Positions 1 through 9,775 of a DNA stretch of 64,000 bases are shown here, one piece after another; position 1 is the first letter of the stretch, and each line of letters opens with the position of its first letter. The DNA comes from Alligator mississippiensis. Its lineage: Eukaryota; Chordata; Crocodylia; Alligatoridae. The notes below the pieces were generated by a model that searched no databases, had not been told where the DNA came from, and saw only the letters and a list, made by a program, of their open reading frames with translations. The stretch covers positions 16,944,501-17,008,500 of the forward strand of contig NC_081837.1 of assembly GCF_030867095.1 (NCBI RefSeq), written 5' to 3'. Made by a program: the position numbers and the translations under genes.

Positions 1-450
1 TCCCCATTGCTGTGTGCAAACAGGCATCCAGCAGCCGCTCTGCTGACGGAGAACCACCCCCCGCCCCCAGCCCTGCTCCCGCTGCAGCCCTGACATAGAA
101 ATCCCTGCATGGAGCCTCCCCGCTCGGCCTCGCCAGCCAATCCCGAGCTCCTGCCAGTGGACTCGCCAATAGCCGGCTTGTTGCTAGGCCTGTCTGCTGC
201 AGCAGGCATTGGAGGCAGATTTCCACACAGCTCCTGGCTTGGTCTGTGCCCAGGGCTTATGTAACCGCAGCTCATCAATTCTAGGCTGGCCCGTGCTTGG
301 GGTGGCATCTCGCCACCCGCCAGCCCTTCCGCACTGCCACGGCCTCCTCTTGATTTTACGGCACAAATTCGATTAACCCAGTTCCCCAGTGCAGCCCCGG
401 TGCAAGCTGCTAGACCGTGGCTGCAAATCCGACCACAGGGCTGCAAAATC

Positions 451-535
451 ACAGGACCCCAGGAACTCCTGTTGGGTCCAGCCCCCTGCTCCAGGCAGCA
501 TCATCCCTGACTAGACCACCCTAGACCCCATCCTT
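451..535 (-). mobile_element. CR1 3'-tail fragment
   Basis: It resembles the antisense CR1 tail, with GGGTCCAGCCCCCTGCTCC and GACTAGACCACCCTAG. The copy is short and diverged. Compare the clearer copies at 42584 and 38067. Confidence 0.5.
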
Positions 536-1023
536 CCAGCAGGACTCATGCTCTCCACCCCTCCTAGCATGGATCCTGGACACTTAATGCTCTCCACCCA
601 TCCAGCAAACCCTGTGGTCCTAGGGAAGGTCTTTATGCTTTGAGGACCACAGTTGTTCTACCCTCTGTCTCTAACATGTGGCTTACATGCACAAATTGTC
701 CCGTTAGATACACAGGGACAGTTAAAGCCATACCAGCTTCCTCTGTGTCAGTGTGTAGCTCAGGCCTGAGATGAGAACAGCATTTGGTGCATGTAAGGCA
801 TTGGAGAGGCTGGGCTAGTTACTGATGATCCCTGGTGTAGCTCTGCTGGGCTTTTTGGGTCATGTGGAGCTGTGAAGCTGGCCTGCCTCTAGTATCTTTT
901 GTGCAGGACCTTTTTATGTTTTCCCCTTGCACAGAGAAGCCTGGTTCACGTGTGATTTTTGTGGCAGTATAATGGTTTCAGCAGCAATTGCAGGCCTTAG
1001 AAACTGCAGCTGAGATGGAAGCC

Positions 1024-1062
1024 CCATTGCACTAGGTGCTGTACATAGGTTTATTCAGAGAT
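1024..1062 (+). repeat. Old L2/L3-like fragment
   Basis: CCATTGCACTAGGTGCTGTA matches a widespread amniote repeat phrase. Very short. Confidence 0.3.
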
Positions 1063-2489
1063 AGATCTGACAAGCTAAAGAGACTAGATGCAGGTGAGGA
1101 GAGAGGAAAGGTTTTCATCCCTCGTTCAGAGATGAACCGCAGCACGGCGAGCCTAAGATGCTCTTGGAGTTTCACCACTCGCGCTAGCATCCAGGGTTCA
1201 CAAAGGATGCTGGTCAGCTGAGGAGGGCTCAAAGATGAGCTTCAGGATCCAGCAGCTCCAATTTTAGTTGATCAAGGAGAAGGTTAAAGAGCTGCAGGAT
1301 TATACCCCAAAGGTATCTGCCTGGGGAAGAGAAGTGTCTCCCCTCAAGGAAGTCCAAGAATTGGCATTTCAGGCTCACAGCTCTGCTTTCCCAGTGACTT
1401 AGCAGCAGTAGCACTGCCTGCATTTCTGAGCCTTGCAGGATGCAATGTCTGAATTTGCATTAAGCAGCTGGGTTTCCTCCAGCATCACCCCAGACACTGC
1501 AACAACAGTGCCATCCCTATGTGTCCTCTTCTAAGCCCACTGCCCCTTAGCTCAGCAGATCTAGCCATACAATTGGGCTTCTTTATCAAGCAGACAAAGG
1601 TACTGAGAGACCCGATAGCTGGAAGTGGATGCTGGGCAAATTCAAACTACAAATAAGGTACAAATTGGTAATAATGGTGTGGGGGGGGGGGAGAATTAAT
1701 TGCTGTGACTTGTCAAGGGCTGGTTGATTCTCCATCAGCATATGTCTAAGTCAAACACTGGTGATTTACTGAGAAGATCTGCTCCAGTTTGGACTGGAAT
1801 GAATTCAGGGAAGTTTTACAGGCCAGACAAAGAGGATCATACTGACCCTCTGGTTTTCTAATTTCTGGATATACAGGATTTCAAACAGTGGTTACCTTTC
1901 CAGCGTGAGTTTTATTTCCATATAAGGATTTGTATTTTTTCCCCGTGTTTAATTGGGGAACACGATGCCAACGACTGTAAATCATAACTGCATGCTGTAT
2001 GCATGTCACTTTGTAGTTTCCATGTGGTTCGTTATTCAGATGCAAGATCTCTCCTGACACACTTGTTTTAATTGGCTACAATTTAATTAATCTGCACTGC
2101 TAGGTGCGGTGAGGGTCCTGATTGGTTTCAGTGCATGGTGAACCTATCAATGACAGAATGGAGCTGTGAACGCTGAAAGTGGATTTAAAGGGATCAAGGA
2201 AGATTCCTGTTCTGGCAGCACTGCAGGTGCTTGAGGAAGTGCTGCAACCAAAGGACAGCCAGGCCTCCAGTGTGGTCTAATGATGGGGCATTAGGTTGGG
2301 TGACCTGTCAATCCCATCCTGACATACCCTTCCTGCCAGCAGCTCCATCCCTAGTGTGCTTCCACACTGGAGCTTGTGAAGGGGTCCCTCGCTGCTGCCT
2401 GCAGGAGGGACAACGCTGTCAAGATGTTTCGATGGTGCTTGTACATTGTTCCAATCCTTTTACCCACACCAAGGGGCCAGAGCAGGAGT

Positions 2490-2610
2490 GGGGATCTCAC
2501 CACCAGCTCTGCCACTGATCTACTGTGTAGCCTCAGGTAAGCCATGTGAGGCTTTCTGTGCTGTAGTCGCACTGTGCGAAATCACAGTCTTTGTTGTCAG
2601 CTCTGCAGGG
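2490..2610 (+). repeat. MIR-like SINE fragment
   Basis: CCAGCTCTGCCACTGATCTA, then CTGTGTAGCCTCAGGTAAG: the conserved MIR core in decayed form. Confidence 0.55.
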
Positions 2611-3627
2611 CAGAGACTGCTTTTTGCGTGGGAGTGCAGCATGTACTGAACCGAGGCCCAGGCTTCATCTGGGGGCCTGGAACCATGAGTGCCACTAAGT
2701 TTAAGGCACAGTGTAGACATTTCAGATAGGCTCATAAGTTACTGCCATCAGACTGACAGTCCCACTTCTTGCTTGTTGCTTACATGGTAACAAACATCGA
2801 TTATCTGCATATTGGCTTAAGTGCATGGTCCCTCCTGTCTACTTGGTAAATGATTTTTGTTTAATGTCTCATTTATGAAACCAGGAAGCCTGAATTTCTG
2901 GAAGTGATGGGGGCCTTGGCAATTTCAAGGCTGCTTTAGAGTCATAAGGCTGTGAGAAGCAAGCTAACAAGCCTTAATGAGGTGTCAGAAACTTAGCTCA
3001 GGCAGGGCCTGTGGCTAGTTAGGGTTGCCACTGGTGAGCTGCATAAGTGCCTGCTCCAGTCTTTTTTACAGCCCTGGGCCTTCGCACTTAAACAGAGCAC
3101 ACAAGTACCTAGGATGCACAGCAGAACGGAAGCCACCGCATATTGGCCTCCAGCTGCAGTGGAGGTAGTGCCCAGGGAGCCCCACAGCAGTCTCTGACCA
3201 GCCAACTGCAGCTCTGGCCCCAATCAGCCCTGCACTGTAACAGTCCCTTCAGCCTCCCCTGGCCCCTGCCTTCTGCACTGTGGACCAGCTATAGGTGGGG
3301 GAGCCTGTGTGGCCTGTCTCCAGCTAAATGGTGCTCCAGCTGCATGGAGGTTATTAGGTTCCCAGCATCTCCTTAATAGCATCCATTCATCATGGCAATT
3401 AGCTGGTGCTATATTGCATCCCAGTGACTCGGGGGATATTGATTCATCCCTGTGCTGTCTCATGCTGTATTTCTGTGATTTGCAAATCCTGGCCTCAGCC
3501 TTGAGCCATTAGCTCTGGGCAGAGATGGCATGCCCAGGAGGAGGGCAGCCACGCCACTCCTGCTAATGGGAGAACCCTGTTACCTTACCTGAGCACCTGC
3601 TCAGCAGGGATAGATTACCCAGCACCT

Positions 3628-3780
3628 GTTTATTATTTGTATTGTCACAGAAGCTGGGAGTCCTGATGACAGACCTGCACCCCAGAGTGCAAGGTGCTGT
3701 GCAGATAGAACAAGGAGATGGTCTGTGTCCCCAGGAGCTGGCTGTCTAACTGGCAGAAACATGTCCGTATAGCCCTCCAA
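3628..3780 (+). repeat. Old LINE 3'-end fragment (L2/L3-like)
   Basis: TTTATTATTTGTATTG, CAAGGTGCTGTGCAGA, then GAACAAGGAGATGGTC and CCAGGAGCTGGCTGTCTAA, a phrase order common in sauropsid genomes. Confidence 0.6.
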
Positions 3781-4589
3781 GGGGTGATCAGTAACACAGT
3801 AATTTTGTCACAGCAGTCTCAGAAACTGAATTTGAAGAAACACTGTGACTATCTTGAAGCACTGGCCACTCGGACAGAGGGAAGACCTCAGTGGATCGTG
3901 GAAGATGTATTTCGGCCAGGGATGCTGGCCTATATGAAAGAACAGGGGCCTGAGCCATGCAAACTGCAACTCCCGCGCGGGATTCTTACATTGTGAGTGA
4001 TCAAGATAGAGCTACCCTTGCCCAAGTTACAACTTCAAGGGATCCAGGATGCTGGACCTCAGCATTAGTGAGGATGGTGCTCAGATATGCTCTTAGAACA
4101 TAATTGCTCCTTCTGCCCCCTGCCAACACACATCAGCTCTAGGAGTCAACTTATGCAATTGTATTATGGGATCCACTTCTCCCCATCTTCTTTCAGCTTT
4201 CCAAGCACCTATGCTCAGCCCTCCTTCACTCACCCTTCTGCTATGAGCTTGTTGGCACCAAATTCCAGAGGTTGCTGCACGCGGCTCATTCTGTTCAGTA
4301 GTCAGCACCTGAAAGATTAAGTGTCATCTAGTGGAGCCTCACACATTATCCAGTCACAAAGCTGTTTCCCTGCCTGACTCTGACAGTAGCAACAATCTCT
4401 TGCTACAAACCATTCAGTGTATTAGTGGCTTTAGTTCAGGTGGACTTCCCTTCCTTTCCCTCACTATCATGTTTTATCCTACTTAATTATATCTCTTATG
4501 CAGACTGCCTGGGCTTATGTTTCTGAACTGATCTGGTTTTCCTGCTTAGATGCCTATAGTCAGAGCCCTGATTTGACTCCTTGCATGTA

Positions 4590-5136
4590 CAGGCAGTCCT
4601 CGACTTACAATGTCTTGAGTTACAACATTTTGCACTTACAACCTCTATAAATTGACACCGTTTCAACTTTATAATGCTTGATGCCACGCCATGCCAGCGA
4701 ACAAGTTCGCTGTGTCGCTCATCTCCCTGGAGAACATCTGTCCAAACTTTCTTGGACACTTTAAGAAAGCAGGCAAGACTCCAGAAAACCCTGCAGCCAA
4801 GACTCCTGAGAAGACTCCAGCCAAGAACCCTTCAAAAAGTCCAACCAAGAGCCCTTCAAAATGTCCAACAAAGTCACCTCAAAGAAGTCCTTCCAAATCA
4901 ATATGATTGCTATTTACAATATAAATACATTAATGTAGCTATATTACTCATCTAGAATTGATCGAATACAAAATTCTGGGGTATTTTTGGTGAAAATAGG
5001 GTATCGGGCCTCTGTTCAGGAACCAATCCCCCATTTATAATATTGTTTCTTATGAGAAAATTGGTTCCGTGTTACAACGTTTCGACTTAAGATGCAATTT
5101 TCAGGAAACAATTGTCATAAGTCTGAGGACTGCCTG
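4590..5136. mobile_element. Tigger/pogo-like DNA transposon, non-autonomous, with TA target duplication
   Basis: It is bounded by inverted ends CAGGCAGTCCTCGACTTA (left) and, in reverse complement, CAGGCAGTCCTCAGACTTA (right). TA flanks both ends at 4588-4589 and 5137-5138. Length is 547 bases. The CAG terminus and TA duplication are typical of the pogo/Tigger group of Tc1/mariner elements. It lacks room for a transposase, which in this family has 400-600 residues. An internal frame (4691-4906) with Lys/Pro/Ser repeats may be a leftover of the parent coding region. Confidence 0.88.
4691..4906 (+). pseudogene. Lys/Pro/Ser-repeat reading frame inside the Tigger-like element
   Basis: A 71-codon frame starts MPANKFAVSLISLENICP, includes FLGHFKKAGKTPEN, and then has a run of four-residue units such as KTPE, KTPA, KNPS, KSPT, KSPS and KSPQ to a TGA. 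The units come from a 12-base imperfect tandem array at about 4770-4900. It may be the C-terminal end of a decayed transposase, since the first 30 residues look like ordinary protein and the frame is kept across the whole array. I know of no function, and no independent promoter is seen. Confidence 0.4.
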
Positions 5137-5138
5137 TA

Positions 5139-6518
5139 TTGTCCTTAGGGTGTAGGTTGTAGGTTGCGGTGGGGTATAGGTTGTAGCCTGTATTGTCCTT
5201 GCACACTAAGCTACAGCTGCATCATCTCAAATACTGGGTTCTTTACTCTTTTCAGAGATGCAAGCATCCTATGGGTATCTTCTCTCTCTCTCCCTCCCTA
5301 TTAGCATGTAATCACACAGTATGCCCTTTTCCTAGCAAAATGACACTTCCATCGCTGGCCAGTCTCCATCAGTTGACATTAATTGGTCTTTTTGTCTGGA
5401 GCCTTCAGCAGAGAAAATTGTATGAGAAAACCCCCCATAAAGAAGCTCTTTTTCCTGCCTGGCAGAAATATGTAGATGTTGCCTTTGAGGTCAAAAATGA
5501 TTTGACTCATGGCAGGGGAAACCCTTCAGAAATTAATGAGGAACACTGGGAAGGAGAGGGGGTCTGCTCCTGCCTGGGCCTCCAGCATGTTGGAGTATCA
5601 AAGGCTTCAGAAGTCAGAGCTCCTGTTTTCTCCCTAACAGGAAGAGTGAGGGGGTGGAGCAGGAGGGGGAGTGGGGTGATGCTCAATGCACCATAGCAGC
5701 AAGGCAGGTGCTGCCGGATCTGCTGAGGTTGCTATAGAAATCCAGAACTGGTGGCTATTATCTGTTTCCATGGAGAGGAGCAGCTGCCTCCCCTCTGCTA
5801 ATCCCACAGGTCCCCTCTCTATTTAGAAGAACTTCATGGGGATGACAGGGGTGGGGGAGGCATTATTGCGCCCATGCCCAGCTGGCCCTGCTGGTCAGTG
5901 CTGGGACTCTTAGATCTGCCTGGATGACAGTTGCCTTTCTACAGCATGGTGCATGCAGTCTGGGGGCCACAAACAGCTGGGCCTCACTCTTACTTTAGTC
6001 CAACTGCACGCCATCCAGTGAGATTCCTGATTGAGTAAGGACTTGGATTTGATTCTAGCCCTGGCTATGCTCTGCTGATGGCAATGAGGTGGCCTATGTG
6101 AACTGAGCAGGTTAGGCTTAGCCCAGTTGGCGTCAGGGATGGCACAATGGGATTGACCACATTTTGCCATTGAATTCCAACATATCCCTTAGGCCATGTC
6201 CCCAGCAGGAACCAATTTGTGCTGCTGTGGTGGGATACCATCTGGATCGGTTTGTCCAAGTAGATGGGCTGCCTGCTTGGGATCTTATTCAAACCCAGCC
6301 TAATACCACACTGGCGATGTGCCTGGGGATCTCCAGTTCCATAAGGGTGTCTGTGAGTGTTACCTTCTATGCCTCAGTTTCCCTTTCTGTAAAGCCTTCA
6401 CCCCATGGGTATTGTATCAATTAGCTAATTGCCTTAATTCATGATCTGTTAATGAAATCTGAGATCTTTGGCTGAGAGGTGCTGTGGAAATGGAAAACAC
6501 TACTGCTAGTGCTTGTTA
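5139..6518. other. Gene-free stretch
   Basis: A local duplication of TGTATTGTCCTT flanks GTAGGTTG repeats at 5137-5200. A MIR tail lies near 6.37 kb. Nothing else recognised. Confidence 0.6.
6345..6402 (+). repeat. MIR tail fragment
   Basis: TATGCCTCAGTTTCCCTTTC is the conserved 3' part of MIR. Confidence 0.45.
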
Positions 6519-7079
6519 GTTATCATCAGGGATCCGGGTTTTCCGTTTCCCACAGAAAACCATGGATTTCTTGACTTTATCAGAGAAAAAACAGATTTCC
6601 CCTTCCAGCAGAGATACCTGAGGATTTCCCACTTTAGCAAAGAGCTCTCCAGGGGGCAGAGTTCCAGCCTGCAAGAGCTTCTTGCAAAAAGGCTGGGAAA
6701 CCCCCAACCCTGTCCCGAGGAGGAGGGAGAGGAGAAGAGGGAGGGGCCTGAGGCTCTTAGTTGCCCAAGGCTTGGCTCAGGCTCACTGTTCATTCCTGGA
6801 GCCTAAGGTAAGTGGGGCCTGCAGGGGCTGGTGGGCCCCCCCCCGGCAGAGCTAGGGGGCTGCAGGTCACCAGCCGCGGGGGTCCTGGGTTGCAGGTGTG
6901 GGTGACTGCCAGGGCTGGGGGAAGAGCCAGTGGGGCAGGTGGGGGGCTGGGGGCTGAGGAAGCAGGGAGGTGTTGGGGGAAGCCCCACATGGAGTGCCTG
7001 CTGGTGGCATGTGGACTGGGTGCAGTGTGCTGTCAGCCTGAGCAGGCTCCACGCTTCCCTCTGCGGCTTTCTTGAAGGG

Positions 7080-7320
7080 CCAATAGCTCGCCGCTCCGGG
7101 TCCACGTGCTGCCGGCTGGTCGGGCACTCCTGCAGGAAGCTGGCTGGGGGCTGAGGGAGCGGGGAGTTGTTGGGAAACATGGACAGGTACATGGTACATG
7201 GACAGGGAGTGGCATGCTATCAGCCCTTCAGGGAAGCCACACGAGGAAGTGCAGAGCCCGCTTGAGCTGATAGTATGCTGCTCTGGGTCCACATACCACT
7301 GACTGAGTGGGCACTCCATG
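7080..7320 (+). repeat. Diverged direct repeat inside the hAT element
   Basis: Two copies, at about 7080-7136 and 7263-7320, share GGGTCCACRT and GGGCACTCC with similar spacing. Offset is about 185 bases. It suggests internal tandem growth of the element. Confidence 0.55.
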
Positions 7321-7357
7321 TCTTTTCCCAGTGCAGCAGGGCACAGCAGGGCCATGC

Positions 7358-7524
7358 AGGGATCTCCTCACTACTGTGAGCTCCACGCAGCCCTGGCGAT
7401 GCACCTCCTGTGCAAGGGGCTGCAGTGAGGGCAGCAGCGCAGGGTTGCACCCCTCAAAGCAGCAGCACGCACAGGGGGTGCGTCGCCAGGGCAGCGTGGA
7501 GCTTGCAGTGGCGAGGAGATCCCC
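7358..7524. repeat. Inverted repeat (long hairpin) inside the hAT element
   Basis: The left arm (7358-7413) starts GGGATCTCCTCACTACTG and the right arm (7469-7524) is its near reverse complement, ending GGCGAGGAGATCCCC. Both contain GCCCTGGCGA/GCACC and GAGCTCCACGC-type blocks. The loop is about 55 bases. Confidence 0.8.
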
Positions 7525-8404
7525 GCGCGGTACCACTCTGCTCTGCTGGCCAGATCGTGCCTGCTGGACTGCAAAGGCCCTGGGGGATGGAAGCAGGCCG
7601 GGAGCCTGAGCCCACAGCCTGAGCCTGCCCCATGTACAGATCTGGGGGGCATGGGTCTCCACTGTCTCCCGAGAGTGCATGCGGGGGCGGGGAGTTAGTG
7701 CCCCCCTGCCCAGCCCACAGAAGGCAGCAGGGAGGAGCGGGGGCAGGGGGCTGCGGACCTGGGTCCGTAGCGCTGGCAGCTGGGGGCCCCCTCTGTCAGG
7801 GCTGGGGGAGCAGGGGCTGTGGGTGCGGGGAGAGGGGCACCAGCAAGGCTGTGGGGGGGAATGAGAGGCACAAGCAGAGGGGAGGGTGCTGTGGGGAGCC
7901 TTTAATTTTAATAACAGATTTTGTGTTTTTTATTAGAGAATTTGTGAGTTATTTTTTTTAGCAGAGAATTTATGATTTTATATTGGGGAAAACTGGATCC
8001 CTGGTTATCCTCAGACAATGACAGAGAGCCTGAATCAGGAGCTGGGGGAGGGGAATGAGGTGGGCAAACCGTTCCTCCCCACGGGCCCCAGGAGCGTGGT
8101 GCCACGCAGATTTCCCAGGGCCGATCCCAACCCCAGGGGAGAGTTATCATCACTGCATCCCAGCCTCTGGATTGCCCCAGCATTCCCCTTTCATTTACAT
8201 CTGTCCCTTTCCACCCTGAATCTGTGGCTTTTCTTTCCAGCTGCCTGCCCCTCCCACCTTTCCTGGCCAGGCTGTTACCCCACAACCATCCATTAGCAAT
8301 GCCTTTTTCTGGCTCTGCCAGCATGCACAGCAGACGGGATGTAACAGCAGAGCTGTACTCTAGGAGCAATCTGCATAGCCCCAGGGTAGGGACACCCGGT
8401 TTCT

Positions 8405-8515
8405 AACCCATCCTTGGCACTGCTGTCTTCCAGGCTTTAGCCAAGTCATGGACTGCCATGTGCCTCAGTTTCCCCATCTGGGAAATGGGAATGATGATAC
8501 TGATCTACCTACTTT
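8405..8515 (+). repeat. MIR-like SINE fragment
   Basis: GCCAAGTCATGGACTGCC, TGCCTCAGTTTCCCCATCTG and GGAAATGGGAATGATGAT give the MIR core and tail in order. Confidence 0.7.
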
Positions 8516-9074
8516 GATCAAGCTTAGTTTATGCCTGAAATGGGTTTAGTTGGGTTGTAAAATACGAGGCCAGATTTTCAGCTGGGCAGCTGTGTGAGCG
8601 TTAAGCTCACACATTTAGCAGAGCCGCTCAGCACCACGTACACTTGCTCTGTTATCTTCTTCCCCCGCCCCAACCCGGGGAGCCCCAGTGCTCTGCTGTG
8701 CCAAAACCCTATGGTGCCATCAGCCCTTGGATCAGGACAGGGCCACCCCAGACCCTGTGAAGCCATCAATACCCCACTTCCTGTCATCACCCCAGCAGCT
8801 CTGAAGAAAAAAAGGTGACCCTGAAATGCTTAATGTGTCTCCTGGCACTTCCCTCTGTTCTGCTCCTTTGCTCCTGTTGTGACTTTGCTTGATATTGCTG
8901 GGGCTGGATATATAGAGGGGAGCTGAGACAGAACAAGTTGCAGCCCATTTCACTGGGAGGAAAGCCAGGTGGCTGGGCCTTGCCAGGCACTGACGAACAG
9001 CAGTCAAATGGATGCTCCTGCCTGGTGGGGAGATGCAAGTTGAATCAGGACCCCTTTGCAATGGTGTGGAAGTG

Positions 9075-9215
9075 AGAGGAAGGATTCATGATCAGGACCT
9101 GTGAGACCTGGGATCATTTCCTTGCTCTGTCACAGACTTCCTGTGCTATATAACTGCACCATACCTCAGTTTCCTGAGCTCTAACATTGGGGTCATAGCC
9201 CTTCCTGATCTTATG
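9075..9215 (+). repeat. MIR-like SINE fragment
   Basis: CTTGCTCTGTCACAGACTTC, then ATACCTCAGTTTCCTGAG and GGGGTCATAG. Confidence 0.6.
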
Positions 9216-9624
9216 GGATGGGATTAATTCAGGTGAGATTCTGAGATTGTGGCCATGGGGCACTAGGGCCATTAAGAGATGGGGTTATCAGAAGTGCTGG
9301 CAACTAAACCTCATTGTTATTGGCTGGATGCTCTGATGGGCTCTCCAGGTTGCATACCGAGTTTAGGGGGAGAGAATGGCCTGAGGTGTGTCAGTGGGAA
9401 CTGGAGGGGACAAGGGAGAGGGCTGTCCCCAGTGATAGTGGCCCCTTTCTCTAGGGTGCTGGTGGCATTACTCCCTCTGGGCCTGAGATGCAAGCGCTGC
9501 TGGGCTCTGTCTGGCTCAGTATAAGAGCTGCTTGGAGCAAGTTGTCCATCTGGTAGCTGGCACAGTGAGAACCTGTGAGGTTATGTAGTGGCTGGAGGCC
9601 CCATTTGAGATCAGGCTCATTGTG

Positions 9625-9775
9625 CAGGGCATCATACACACACACTGTCCAAGCTACTCCCTGCCTCAAGGGGCTTGTAGCCAGAGGAGACTGGTTTGAA
9701 GAGATGAAGCTGAAGCCCAGCAGGGCTAAGTACCATGCCCAAGGCCATGCAGAACATGTGTGGCAGAGCCACTCT
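9625..9775 (+). repeat. Old LINE 3'-end fragment (L2/L3-like)
   Basis: TCCCTGCCTCAAGGGGCTTG, then CATGCCCAAGGCCATGCAGA and TGTGTGGCAGAGCCA. Confidence 0.6.

Larger units (their letters stand above)
536..4587. other. Gene-free stretch
   Basis: Apart from small MIR/L2-like fragments I see no exon or RNA gene. The AT-rich part at 1880-2230 looks like ordinary unique sequence and could be conserved noncoding DNA (see findings). Confidence 0.6.
6527..8003. mobile_element. hAT-type DNA transposon, non-autonomous, 1.48 kb
   Basis: Inverted ends CAGGGATCCGGGTTTTCC (left) and, in reverse complement, CAGGGATCCAGTTTTCCCC (right) are flanked by 8-base target copies GTTATCAT (6519-6526) and GTTATCCT (8004-8011), which differ at one base. 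The 8-base duplication and CAGGG terminus are typical of hAT. The interior is GC-rich (about 6720-7880) with internal direct and inverted repeats and no recognisable transposase. Reading frames within it on both strands are short and overlapping, without family similarity. Confidence 0.88.
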
